Source: Niveibacterium sp. 24ML
Lineage (GTDB): Bacteria; Pseudomonadota; Gammaproteobacteria; Burkholderiales; Rhodocyclaceae
Assembly (NCBI RefSeq): GCF_026586805.1
Contig: NZ_JAPFHA010000009.1
Coordinates: forward strand, 62,001-126,000
Direction: 5' to 3'
DNA length: 64,000 nt
Shown here: positions 17,668 to 26,348 of the stretch, in pieces
Layout of the letters: every line of letters starts with the position of its first letter
Numbering within the stretch: position 1 is the stretch's first letter
Position numbers and translations under genes: made by a program
The notes under the pieces: model-generated
The model's input: the letters and a program-made list of their open reading frames with translations, nothing else
The model's database searches: none
What the model was told of the DNA's origin: nothing

Positions 17668-19038
17668 ATGACACTGCGCGACAACTTTTCACATCAAGAC
17701 ATGGAGCGATGGCTCGATGAAAAACGGGTCACCGAAGTGGAGTGCCTGGTCCCCGACCTGACTGGGGTGGCACGCGGCAAGATCCTGCCGCGCGAGAAGT
17801 TCACCCAGGATCGCGGCATGCGCCTGCCCGAAGCCGTGGTCGCCGGCACCGTGACCGGTGAGTACCCGGACAAGGATGAGGGCTACAGCGAGGTGATCTC
17901 CAGCAACGACCGCGACATGGTTCTGCTGCCAGATCCGGTGACGGTGCGCCTGGTGCCCTGGGCGACCGACCCGACCGCGCAGGTCATCCACGATTGCTAC
18001 TTCTCGAATGGCAGCCTGGTGGACTTCGCGCCACGCAGCGTGTTGCGCCATGTGCGCGACCTGTATGGTGAGATGGGCTGGAAGCCCGTGATTGCGCCGG
18101 AGCTGGAGTTCTATCTCATCGCGCGCGCACCGGACCCGGATATCCCGCTGCGCCCGCCGATTGGCCGCAGTGGCCGTTCAGAGACGAGCCGCCAGGCGTA
18201 CTCGATTGACGCGGTGAACGAGTTCGACCCGCTGTTCGAGGACATCTACGACTACTGCGATGCGATGGAGCTTGATGTCGACACGCTGATCCACGAGATC
18301 GGCGCGGGGCAGATGGAGATCAACTTCCTTCACAGCGATCCCCTGGGCTTGGCCGACAAGGTTTTCTTCTTCAAGCGGACGCTGCGCGAAACTGCCTTGC
18401 GGCATGACATGTACGCCACCTTCATGGCCAAACCGATGGCGGGCGAGCCAGGATCGGCAATGCATGTGCACCAGAGCGTGGTGGATGCAAAGACTGGCGA
18501 GAACATCTTCAGCAACCCCGACGGTACTGCGTCGAAGGCCTTCTATCACTACATCGGCGGCTTGCAGAAATATCTGCCCGCCTGCATGGCGCTGATGGCC
18601 CCGTATGTGAATTCGTATCGCCGTCTGGCACGCCACACCGCTGCGCCGATCAATGTGCAATGGGGCGCCGACAACCGCACCGTGGGCTTGCGGGTGCCGC
18701 ATTCTGACCCGCGCAACCGCCGCGTCGAGAACCGCGTGATCGGCGCCGATGCCAATCCCTACCTGGCGTTCGCGGCCACCCTCGCGTGCGGCTATCTGGG
18801 TATTGCAGAGAAGATCGAGCCCACCGCGGAGATGGTTGGCAGCGCCTACGATTCGGACTTCCAGTTGCCGCGCAGTCTGGCCGAAGCCTTGAGTCTGCTG
18901 CGCGGTTGCGAGCCCCTTCGCAAGGTGCTCGGCGACCGCTTCGTGACCGTGTATTCGGCGGTGAAAGACCACGAGTACGAAGAGTTCATGCGTGTGATCA
19001 GCCCGTGGGAGCGTGAGCACCTGCTGCTGCACGTCTGA
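17668..19038 (+). CDS. puuA: Gamma-glutamylputrescine synthetase (glutamine synthetase family)
   Basis: ATP-dependent ligase (456 aa) that joins glutamate to putrescine, the first step of the Puu pathway. It has the glutamine-synthetase beta-grasp N-terminus (VECLVPDLTGVARGKILP) and the catalytic domain with ELEFYLIARAPDP, GAGQMEINFLH (metal-binding glutamates), AMHVHQS and NVQWGADNRTVGLRVP. It lacks the adenylylation-loop tyrosine region typical of GlnA. Position between puuD and spuC supports the substrate. AGAGAGAA lies about 8 bases before the ATG. Confidence 0.9.
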   Translation: MTLRDNFSHQDMERWLDEKRVTEVECLVPDLTGVARGKILPREKFTQDRGMRLPEAVVAGTVTGEYPDKDEGYSEVISSNDRDMVLLPDPVTVRLVPWATDPTAQVIHDCYFSNGSLVDFAPRSVLRHVRDLYGEMGWKPVIAPELEFYLIARAPDPDIPLRPPIGRSGRSETSRQAYSIDAVNEFDPLFEDIYDYCDAMELDVDTLIHEIGAGQMEINFLHSDPLGLADKVFFFKRTLRETALRHDMYATFMAKPMAGEPGSAMHVHQSVVDAKTGENIFSNPDGTASKAFYHYIGGLQKYLPACMALMAPYVNSYRRLARHTAAPINVQWGADNRTVGLRVPHSDPRNRRVENRVIGADANPYLAFAATLACGYLGIAEKIEPTAEMVGSAYDSDFQLPRSLAEALSLLRGCEPLRKVLGDRFVTVYSAVKDHEYEEFMRVISPWEREHLLLHV

Positions 19039-19141
19039 TGCGCCGTGCGGCGAGGCGCGCGCCTGACCGCGCGCCCACCGGTTGCCCGGCGCTGCGCTTG
19101 CCGTTCGCTGAATGAATCTGAAAGAACCAGGGAAGATGAAC

Positions 19142-20542
19142 ATGACCGAAATGACGCTCGGCCAGGACGCAAAGCTGGACACCAAGGCGATCCAGTCAAT
19201 CGATGGTGCGCATTACCTGCACCCCTTCACCGATAACCAGGCGCTCGGAAAGAAGGGCGCGCGGGTGATGGTGAAAGGCGAGGGCATTTACATCTGGGAT
19301 TCGGAGGGGCACAAAATCCTCGATGGCATGTCGGGCCTGTGGTGCGTGAACGTGGGCTACGGCCGCAAGGAGCTGGCCGACGCAGCCTACAAGCAGTTGC
19401 GCGAGATGCCGTACTACAACAGCTTCTTCCAGACGACCAACGTACCGGCCGCGCAACTGGCCAAGCTGCTCACCGAGGTGACGCCGCCACAGTTCAACCA
19501 TGTGTTCTTTTCCGGCTCGGGCTCGGAGGGTAACGACACGGTGGTCCGCATGGTGCGCCGCTACTGGGATCTGCTTGAACAGCCGCAGCGCAAGGTCATC
19601 ATCAGCCGCCACAACGCCTACCACGGCTCGACCATGTGTGGTGCCTCGCTCGGCGGCATGAGCGGCATGCACGCACAAGGGGATCTCCCGATCCCCAATA
19701 TTGTGCATATCGAGCAGCCCTACTGGTATGAAAACGGCCGCGACATGGACCCGGATGCATTCGGCCTCAAGGCGGCCGGCTGGCTGGAGGAGAAGATTCT
19801 CGAACTGGGTCCGGACAAGGTGGCCGCCTTCATCGGCGAACCGGTGCAGGGCGCCGGCGGCGTGATCATCCCGCCGAAAACCTACTGGCCCGAGATCCAG
19901 CGCATCTGCGACAAGTACGGCATCTTGCTGGTATCGGACGAAGTGATCTGCGGCTTTGGCCGCCTGGGTGAGTGGTGGGGCTGCGAGAAGTTTGGCTACA
20001 AGCCCGACCTGATGACCTTTGCCAAGGGGGTGACTTCGGGCTACATCCCGCTCGGCGGCGTCATGGTGGGTGACCGCGTTGCCACCGTCTTGCTTGAAAA
20101 GGGCGGGGAATTCAACCACGGCTACACCTATTCTGGCCACCCGGTTGCCTGCGCGGTGGCGCTGGAGAACATCGACATCATTCGCCGTGAGCACCTGGTC
20201 GAAAAGGTGCGCGACGAAACCGGCCCCTATCTCAAAGAGAAATTCGGCGCGCTGGCAGACCACCCGCTGGTGGGGATTGCGGAAACCTGTGGCCTGGTGG
20301 CCGGTCTGGTGCTGGTGAAGGACAAAGCCACGCTTGAGGCCTTCGATGCTGCACTGGAAGTGGGCATGGTTTGCCGTGGTCACATGTTCGGTAACGGCAT
20401 GATCATGCGTGCGGTGGGCGACCGGATGATCATCGCGCCGCCGCTAGTAATTACGAAGGCGCAGATCGACGAGATGATTGCCCTGATCCGCCTTTGCCTC
20501 GATAAAACCTACGCTGATCTGAAAGAGCGGAACTGGATCTGA
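19142..20542 (+). CDS. spuC: Putrescine-pyruvate aminotransferase SpuC-like (class III)
   Basis: PLP-dependent class III aminotransferase (466 aa from this start) very close in motif order to Pseudomonas SpuC, which transfers an amino group from putrescine to pyruvate. Visible are GLWCVNVGYGRKELAD, FFSGSGSEGND, the PLP-binding SDEVICGFGR (D266) and the Schiff-base lysine K295 in LMTFAKGVTSGYIPLGG. Three in-frame ATGs lie at 19112, 19136 and 19142; only 19142 has GGGAA at proper spacing (7 nt). It offers a non-glutamylated route in parallel with PuuA-PuuB. A broader diamine or beta-alanine specificity is possible. Confidence 0.87.
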   Translation: MTEMTLGQDAKLDTKAIQSIDGAHYLHPFTDNQALGKKGARVMVKGEGIYIWDSEGHKILDGMSGLWCVNVGYGRKELADAAYKQLREMPYYNSFFQTTNVPAAQLAKLLTEVTPPQFNHVFFSGSGSEGNDTVVRMVRRYWDLLEQPQRKVIISRHNAYHGSTMCGASLGGMSGMHAQGDLPIPNIVHIEQPYWYENGRDMDPDAFGLKAAGWLEEKILELGPDKVAAFIGEPVQGAGGVIIPPKTYWPEIQRICDKYGILLVSDEVICGFGRLGEWWGCEKFGYKPDLMTFAKGVTSGYIPLGGVMVGDRVATVLLEKGGEFNHGYTYSGHPVACAVALENIDIIRREHLVEKVRDETGPYLKEKFGALADHPLVGIAETCGLVAGLVLVKDKATLEAFDAALEVGMVCRGHMFGNGMIMRAVGDRMIIAPPLVITKAQIDEMIALIRLCLDKTYADLKERNWI

Positions 20543-20570
20543 CGTTTGTCGTATTTTGGGCAGTTGTACA

Positions 20571-20585
20571 GGTCCGATTTTTGCT
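20571..20585 (+). promoter_or_regulatory. Possible sigma54 promoter upstream of potF
   Basis: AGG at the -24 position and TTGCT at the -12 position are arranged as GG-N10-GC, the spacing diagnostic of RpoN promoters. The -12 box is perfect and the -24 box is weak (only GG plus one more match). Nitrogen-linked sigma54 control of polyamine uptake would make sense. No enhancer site was identified. Confidence 0.3.
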
Positions 20586-20603
20586 AAGTTCGTGACATGG
20601 ACC

Positions 20604-20646
20604 AAGTCTGTGCGGCCCTGCCGGAAGGGCTGGCTGCGACAGACTT
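20604..20646 (+). promoter_or_regulatory. Two-tier stem-loop in the potF leader
   Basis: Outer arms AAGTCTGT (20604-20611) and ACAGACTT (20639-20646) pair perfectly. Inside them GCCCT (20615-20619) pairs with AGGGC (20626-20630) around a 6-nt loop. No T-tract follows, so it is not a simple terminator. It ends about 50 nt before potF and could be an RNA processing or stabilising element between spuC and potF. Confidence 0.4.
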
Positions 20647-20698
20647 GATGTTGAAGTGTTTCTCAGTAACTCGTTTTCCAGCCACCAGGAGGCTTCCA

Positions 20699-21811
20699 AT
20701 GAAAGTGTTCTCGAGCCGCACCCTCAAACGATGTGCGGTGGGTGTGTGCGCCGCGCTCTCTTTTGCTGCGCATGCGCAAGAAGAAAACGTCCTGAATGTC
20801 TACAACTGGTCTGACTACATCGCCGAGGACACGCTCAAGAACTTCGAGAAAGAAACCGGCATCAAGGTCCGTTACGACAATTTCGACAACAACGAGATCG
20901 TCCACGCCAAGCTGGTGGCCGGCAAGACGGGTTACGACATCGTGGTGCCTTCGTCCTACTGGGCGAAGATCCAGGCCGACGGCGGCCTGTTGATGAAGCT
21001 GGACAAAAGCAAGATTCCGAACCTGAAGAATCTGGATCCTGACTTCCAGGCCGCTCTGGCCAAGCTCGATCCGGGCAACCAGTTCATGGTGAACTGGCTG
21101 TGGGGCTACACCACGGTCGGCATCAACGTCGACAAGGTAAAGGCCGCGCTGGGCAATATGCCGATGCCGGAGAACGCGTGGGATCTCGTCTTCAAGCCCG
21201 AATACGTCTCCAAGCTCAAGAGCTGCGGCGTGTCTTTCCTCGACTCGGCAACCGAAGTAGTCCCGGCCGCCTTGCATTACCTGGGCAAGCCGGCCTACAG
21301 CAAGAACGTGTCTGACTATGCTCAGGTGCCCGCCTTGCTCAAGAGCGTGCGCCCCTCGGTCACCCTGTTCAGCTCTTCGGGCTACATCAACGATCTGGCC
21401 AATGGTTCGATCTGCGTATCGCTCGGCTGGTCGGGTGACATCAACATTGCGCGTCAGCGTGCGATCGACGGCAAGACCGGTCAGAACATCCAGGCCTTGC
21501 TGCCCAAGACCGGCGGCGTGGTGTTCATGGATGTGATGGTGATTCCGGCTGATGCGCCACACCCGAACAACGCGCACAAGTTCATCAACTACATCCTGCG
21601 CCCGGAAGTGCATGCCTCGCTGACCAACAAGGTCTTCTACGCGAATCCGAACAAGGAGTCGAAGAAGTTCGTCAAGCCTGAAGTGGCAAGCAACCCCACC
21701 GTTTTCGTTTCCGAAGCTGAAATGAAGAAGATGGCGATGCCCGACTCGATCAACAACGATATCCGCCGTCAGATGACGCGCATCTACACGTCGTTCAAGA
21801 CCGGTCTGTAA
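20699..21811 (+). CDS. potF: Putrescine-binding periplasmic protein
   Basis: Solute-binding protein of the PotF/SpuD type (370 aa), which captures putrescine in the periplasm for the PotGHI transporter. The signal peptide ends ...AALSFAAHA before QEEN, and the mature protein starts with VLNVYNWSDYIAEDTL, the polyamine-binding hallmark. VPSSYWAKIQADGGLL and SVTLFSSSGYINDLANGSIC follow. The ATG has AGGAGG seven bases upstream; the longer frame to 20597 is rejected. PotF, PotG, PotH and PotI follow each other as in E. coli. Spermidine specificity (SpuE-like) cannot be ruled out from sequence. Confidence 0.93.
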   Translation: MKVFSSRTLKRCAVGVCAALSFAAHAQEENVLNVYNWSDYIAEDTLKNFEKETGIKVRYDNFDNNEIVHAKLVAGKTGYDIVVPSSYWAKIQADGGLLMKLDKSKIPNLKNLDPDFQAALAKLDPGNQFMVNWLWGYTTVGINVDKVKAALGNMPMPENAWDLVFKPEYVSKLKSCGVSFLDSATEVVPAALHYLGKPAYSKNVSDYAQVPALLKSVRPSVTLFSSSGYINDLANGSICVSLGWSGDINIARQRAIDGKTGQNIQALLPKTGGVVFMDVMVIPADAPHPNNAHKFINYILRPEVHASLTNKVFYANPNKESKKFVKPEVASNPTVFVSEAEMKKMAMPDSINNDIRRQMTRIYTSFKTGL

Positions 21812-21843
21812 CCAATCCGCGTCACGCGGACGGAGGGAGGGTA

Positions 21844-22941
21844 ATGGTGGCTTCGCAAGCACCGGCGTTCTTGCAGATCAAGGATGTCGTGAAAGACTTC
21901 AGCGGCGTGAAGGCAGTCAATCACGTCAGCATTGATATCGCCAAGGGCGAGATCTTCGCGTTGCTCGGTTCGAGCGGCTGCGGCAAGACCACGCTCTTGC
22001 GGATGCTTGCGGGCTTTTCCAGCCCGACCTCCGGCAAGATCATCCTTAACGGTCAGGATCTGGAGGGCCTGCCGCCCTACCTGCGCCCGATCAACATGAT
22101 GTTCCAGTCCTACGCGCTCTTTCCGCACCTGAGCGTGGAAGAAAACATCGCATTCGGGCTCAAGCGCGACGGCATGCCCAAAGACCAGATTGCCGAGCGG
22201 GTCGAGAAAATGCTCAAGCTGGTGCAGCTGGGCAAGTATGCCAAGCGTAAGCCGCATCAGCTATCGGGCGGGCAGCAGCAGCGCGTGGCGCTGGCGCGCA
22301 GCTTGGCCAAGCGGCCGCAGCTGCTGTTGCTCGACGAGCCGCTTGGCGCGCTCGACAAGAAGTTGCGCGAAGAAACCCAGATCGAGCTGGTCAACATCAT
22401 CGAGCAAGTCGGAGTGACGGTCGTGATGGTCACGCACGATCAGGAAGAGGCAATGACGATGGCCTCGCGCATTGCGATCATGAGCGAGGGCAACATCCTG
22501 CAGATCGGCGCGCCGAGCGAGATCTACGAAACACCGGCGAACCGGTTTGTGGCCGACTTCATCGGCAACGTGAACCTGATGGATGGCACGCTGATCGACG
22601 ACAACCCCGATCACGTCATCGTCGAGTGTGCCGACTGCAAACACTATGTTGGGCACGGCATCACCGGCACCGAGGGCATGGCGGTGTCGGTCGCCGTCCG
22701 CCCCGAGAAGATTCACGTCACCCGCGAGAAGCCCGACGGTGAGTACAACCATGTTCGCGGCACGATCAAGGACATGGTGTATTTCGGCAGCCATACCGTC
22801 TATCACATCCAGCTGGGCAGCGGTCTGGTGTTCAAGATCAGCGAGAGCAACGTCTCGCGTCATCGCGATGATCCGCTCACCTGGGGGGATGAAGTGTGGG
22901 CAAGCTGGACGCCCCTCTCGCAGGTTGTGCTGACGCAGTGA
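21844..22941 (+). CDS. potG: Putrescine ABC transporter ATP-binding protein
   Basis: ABC ATPase of 365 aa that powers polyamine uptake. Walker A is at residues 42-50 (GSSGCGKTT), the Q-loop is in INMMFQSYALFPHL, the signature is LSGGQQQRVALARSLA and Walker B is LLLLDEPLGALD. A C-terminal TOBE domain (about 285-365) with VSVAVRPEKIHVTRE completes the family layout. GGAGGG lies directly upstream of the ATG. Its gene lies 32 bp after potF and 13 bp before potH. Confidence 0.94.
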   Translation: MVASQAPAFLQIKDVVKDFSGVKAVNHVSIDIAKGEIFALLGSSGCGKTTLLRMLAGFSSPTSGKIILNGQDLEGLPPYLRPINMMFQSYALFPHLSVEENIAFGLKRDGMPKDQIAERVEKMLKLVQLGKYAKRKPHQLSGGQQQRVALARSLAKRPQLLLLDEPLGALDKKLREETQIELVNIIEQVGVTVVMVTHDQEEAMTMASRIAIMSEGNILQIGAPSEIYETPANRFVADFIGNVNLMDGTLIDDNPDHVIVECADCKHYVGHGITGTEGMAVSVAVRPEKIHVTREKPDGEYNHVRGTIKDMVYFGSHTVYHIQLGSGLVFKISESNVSRHRDDPLTWGDEVWASWTPLSQVVLTQ

Positions 22942-22954
22942 AAGCGACGCCGCG

Positions 22955-23899
22955 ATGAGCCCTCAAGCTGTGCTGACGCAACTGCGCAATTCCAAACTGC
23001 TGAGCGGGCGTTCGGCAGTCATCGGCGTCCCCTACGTGTGGCTGCTGGTGTTCTTTCTGCTGCCCTTCCTGATCGTTCTGAAGATCAGCGTGTCGGAAAT
23101 GGAGACGGTCCATTTCAAAGACCTGCTGACCTACAAGGATGGTCTGCTTCAGCTCACGCTCAAGTTCAGCAACTACGAGTTCATTGCCGAAGACCCCTTG
23201 TACTTCAAGGTGTATCTGGCCAGCCTCAAGTACGCGGCGGCGACCACGCTCTTTTGCTTGCTGATCGGCTACCCGTTTTCTTACTTCATGGCACGCGCCA
23301 AGCCCTCGATACAGCCTGCGCTGCTGATGATGGTGATGTTGCCTTTCTGGACTTCATTCCTGCTGCGTGTCTATGCGTGGAAGGGCTTGCTGGGCGAGAA
23401 CGGCTGGGTTGCGAACCTGCTCGAGTGGCTTCATGTCGATCACCTCTTGCTCGCGCTCGGCGTGATCCCGGCGCTTGGCAAGTTCATGAACTCGCCTTTC
23501 TCGCTGGTGCTGGGCATGACCTACACCTACCTGCCGTTCATGATCTTGCCCCTGTATGCCAACCTCGCGAAGATGGATCTGCGCTTGCTTGAAGCGGCTG
23601 CAGATCTGGGGGCGACGCCTTGGACGGCGTTCTGGAAGGTCACGGTGCCCCTGTCGAAGGCCGGCATTATTGCCGGGTCGATGCTGGTCTTCATTCCCTG
23701 CGTGGGCGAGTTCGTCATCCCGGAACTCTTGGGAGGGCCGGAAACCCTGATGATCGGCCGCGTGCTGTGGGACGAGTTCTTCAGCAATAACGATTGGCCG
23801 ATGGCCTCCAGCGTGGCGGTGGTGATGATCCTGCTGATCATCGTGCCGCTCGCCATCTTCAACAAATACCAGGCTGAAGCGCAGGAGGCCCGTTCATGA
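22955..23899 (+). CDS. potH: Putrescine ABC transporter permease PotH
   Basis: Inner-membrane permease of 314 aa with six predicted helices and the EAA loop (LLEAAADLGATPWTAFWKVTVP) that contacts the ATPase. WLLVFFLLPFLIVLKISVSE at the N-terminus and VIPELLGGPETLMIGRVLWDEF near the end are typical of PotH/PotB proteins. The last codons overlap the potI start by 4 bp (ATGA), so the two permeases are translationally coupled. Confidence 0.94.
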   Translation: MSPQAVLTQLRNSKLLSGRSAVIGVPYVWLLVFFLLPFLIVLKISVSEMETVHFKDLLTYKDGLLQLTLKFSNYEFIAEDPLYFKVYLASLKYAAATTLFCLLIGYPFSYFMARAKPSIQPALLMMVMLPFWTSFLLRVYAWKGLLGENGWVANLLEWLHVDHLLLALGVIPALGKFMNSPFSLVLGMTYTYLPFMILPLYANLAKMDLRLLEAAADLGATPWTAFWKVTVPLSKAGIIAGSMLVFIPCVGEFVIPELLGGPETLMIGRVLWDEFFSNNDWPMASSVAVVMILLIIVPLAIFNKYQAEAQEARS

Positions 23900-24759
23900 A
23901 CGGCAAGAAGCCCCCGATCTTCGGCGACGCGTTCAACCGCCGCTTTGGCAAGGCGTGGCTCGCGGCAGGTTTTGCTTTCCTCTACCTGCCAATCATCGCC
24001 TTGGTGATCTACTCGTTCAACGATTCGCCCTTGCCGACCACCTGGGGGGGCTTCACCCTCAAGTGGTACGGCAAGCTGATGCACGACACCGAGATGATCT
24101 CGGGCTTCTGGCTCTCGCTTAAAGTCGCGTTCTTCACCGCCTGTGCTTCGGTCGTGCTGGGCATGTTCGCCGCCTTCACGCTGGTCAAGTACAAGCGCTT
24201 TACCGGCCGCACGATGTTCAGCGGCATGGTGAACGCGCCGCTGGTGATGCCTGAAGTGATCGTCGGGCTTTCGCTGCTGCTGATGCTGGTGTCGGTGCAG
24301 CGCTGGCTTGGATTCCCGGAGCGCGGCGCGATGACGATCTGGATGGGCCACCTGCTGCTTGGTCTGGCCTACGCAACCGTCGTCATCCAGGCGCGCTTGC
24401 AGGATCTGAATCCGCAGATCGAAGAAGCCGCGATGGATCTGGGCGCCAAGCCGCATCAGGTGTTCTTCCTGGTGACGATGCCGATGATCGGGCAGGCGCT
24501 GGCGTCGGCCTGGCTGCTGACCTTCACGCTCTCACTCGACGATGTGGTGCTCTCGGCGTTTCTCTCCGGCCCCGGCTCCACGACGATGCCGCTGGTGATC
24601 TTTTCGCGTGCGCGCCTGGGTTTGAACCCGAGCGTGAATGCGGTGGCCACCGTGATCATCGTGGTGGTCTGCATCGCCGTTGTCACCGCCAGTTATCTGA
24701 TTGCGCGCGCTGAGCGCCAGCGAGCCCGAGAAATGGCCGCAGCCCAACGCGCATCCTGA
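23896..24759 (+). CDS. potI: Putrescine ABC transporter permease PotI
   Basis: Second inner-membrane permease (287 aa, six helices). It has LPIIALVIYSFNDSPLPTTW near the N-terminus and the EAA loop EEAAMDLGAKPHQVFFLVTMP. SLDDVVLSAFLSGPGSTTMP is a PotI/PotC hallmark. It overlaps potH by 4 bp. A porin gene follows after 45 bp with its own strong ribosome binding site, apparently in the same operon. Confidence 0.94.
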   Translation: MNGKKPPIFGDAFNRRFGKAWLAAGFAFLYLPIIALVIYSFNDSPLPTTWGGFTLKWYGKLMHDTEMISGFWLSLKVAFFTACASVVLGMFAAFTLVKYKRFTGRTMFSGMVNAPLVMPEVIVGLSLLLMLVSVQRWLGFPERGAMTIWMGHLLLGLAYATVVIQARLQDLNPQIEEAAMDLGAKPHQVFFLVTMPMIGQALASAWLLTFTLSLDDVVLSAFLSGPGSTTMPLVIFSRARLGLNPSVNAVATVIIVVVCIAVVTASYLIARAERQRAREMAAAQRAS

Positions 24760-24804
24760 CCCCAACCCCGACACAGATCCGATTTCACCCAGGAGGAGAG
24801 CCCG

Positions 24805-26253
24805 ATGAATGCCTTGAAGGTCACGTCTTTGGCGCTGGCGCTGGCAGCAGTATTCCCGGCGACTGCACAGGCACAGTCGAACAAAGAGCTGCTCAATGAA
24901 CTGCGTGCGCTCAAGCAGCGCGTTGCGGAACTGGAGCAGAAGGTCAAGGCAGATGAAGCGGCCAAGGCGAGCAAGCCCGCGCCGGTGGCCGTTGAGGCTG
25001 CACCTGCCGGCATGACGGTGGACCAGCAGCAGGAGTTCAACCGCATCGCCGTCAAGACCGAGGCAATCGAAGACGCGCGCGAATCCTCCGGCCTGCGTGG
25101 CCTGAAGATCAGCGGCTACATGGACCCGGCCTTCATCTACAACAAGAACCAGGACACCGCCGGATTCCAGTTCCTCAATCAGGTGGGCGACGACGGCTAC
25201 AACTACGACAACGGCTACTTCGGCATGGCCCAGCTCGACATCCAGAAAGAAATGGATGGCGGCACGAAGTGGCGTTTGACGCTGCAGCCCAACCGTGGTG
25301 TAGGCGAAGTCTTCAACGCCGGCAACATCATTGCCGAAGCCTCGGTTTCGGTCCCCTTGGGCGACCTGCAGACGCGCATGATCGCGGGCCAGATCCCCGA
25401 CTGGTCGGGCTACGAATACCTGCCCGGCACGCAGAACAAACTGATCACCCATAACCTGCTGTTCGATTTCACCTTGCCCACCGCCTACACCGGCGCGGGT
25501 CTGGAATTGACCCGCGGCAAGTGGATCATGAAAGGCCTGCTCGCCAACATGAACGCGAGCAAGAAGAACACCGGTGACAAGACTCCGGTGTTCGCCTACC
25601 GCGTGGACTACGCGAAGGGTGAGTTCAACGGCTTCGGCTTTGCCGGCGTGCATGGCAAGGCGGCGAACTTCCGTGCAGACGATGGCGTTGGCAACCCGAT
25701 CACCGGTGAGGCCTATGACCTGAAAGACACCGCGGTCAACCTCTTCGAAATCGACGGCTACTTCATTCGCGGCGACTGGACGGTGCAGGGCCAGTTGTCT
25801 TACGGCACACAGAAAGACGCAGCCATCTACGCCAACGCAGAGACCGGCGAGTTGCAGGACGCCAGCTGGTGGGGCGCGTCGGGCCTGGCCGCCTACAAGT
25901 TCACACCGCAGTTCGAAGGCATCGTGCGTGCCGACTATGTCAGCAACAAGAAGAACGGCGGCGGGCTGCTTGGCTACAACTTCTCTGATGGCCGCAACGG
26001 CATCGGCCCGGGGAAGTTCCAAACGGACGACATGACGTTGTGCGGGGCGTCGTGGTGTGATGACCCGGCCAGCGACGGCTCCGATCGCTATGCGCTGACC
26101 TTCGGCCTCGGCTATCTGTACAACCTGAATACCACCTTCAAGGCCGAGTACCGCTACGACGCGTCGAACAAGCAAGTCTTCGAGGTCGTCAAAGACGGCA
26201 GCTACAAGAAGTCCAACCAGTTGTTCGGGGTCGCAACGGTCGTATCGTTCTGA
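24805..26253 (+). CDS. Outer-membrane porin-like protein (DUF3138 type)
   Basis: A 482-aa protein with signal peptide (MNALKVTSLALALAAVF..., cleavage about AQA), an N-terminal coiled coil with heptads (NKELLNELRALKQRVAELEQ), a linker rich in alanine and proline, then a long region of alternating polar/hydrophobic strands ending in an aromatic residue (TVVSF), as expected for an outer-membrane beta-barrel. GMTVDQQQEFNRIAVKTEAI and LRGLKISGYMDPAFIYNKNQ resemble the betaproteobacterial DUF3138 family. AGGAGGAG precedes the ATG. Its place after potI suggests an outer-membrane channel for polyamines; that role is inference. Confidence 0.75.
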   Translation: MNALKVTSLALALAAVFPATAQAQSNKELLNELRALKQRVAELEQKVKADEAAKASKPAPVAVEAAPAGMTVDQQQEFNRIAVKTEAIEDARESSGLRGLKISGYMDPAFIYNKNQDTAGFQFLNQVGDDGYNYDNGYFGMAQLDIQKEMDGGTKWRLTLQPNRGVGEVFNAGNIIAEASVSVPLGDLQTRMIAGQIPDWSGYEYLPGTQNKLITHNLLFDFTLPTAYTGAGLELTRGKWIMKGLLANMNASKKNTGDKTPVFAYRVDYAKGEFNGFGFAGVHGKAANFRADDGVGNPITGEAYDLKDTAVNLFEIDGYFIRGDWTVQGQLSYGTQKDAAIYANAETGELQDASWWGASGLAAYKFTPQFEGIVRADYVSNKKNGGGLLGYNFSDGRNGIGPGKFQTDDMTLCGASWCDDPASDGSDRYALTFGLGYLYNLNTTFKAEYRYDASNKQVFEVVKDGSYKKSNQLFGVATVVSF

Positions 26254-26260
26254 TCCTTCG

Positions 26261-26298
26261 CCGGCCGCTTCGCTGGGGGGCGGAGCGGCCGGTATTTT
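26261..26298 (+). terminator. Rho-independent-type terminator after the pot/porin operon
   Basis: CCGGCCGCTTCG (26261-26272) pairs with CGGAGCGGCCGG (26281-26292) with one mismatch around an 8-nt loop, followed by TATTTTC. It ends the pot-porin transcript 50 bp before gabD. Confidence 0.6.
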
Positions 26299-26348
26299 CG
26301 CGCCGGGCGGGCGTCCGGCGCGGTCCAAAGCGCTGACGGAAAAATCTC

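Noticed and set aside
20663-21862. 399-codon open frame on the minus strand over potF
   Set aside because: Antisense of a clear binding protein with signal peptide and strong ribosome binding site; no family resemblance.
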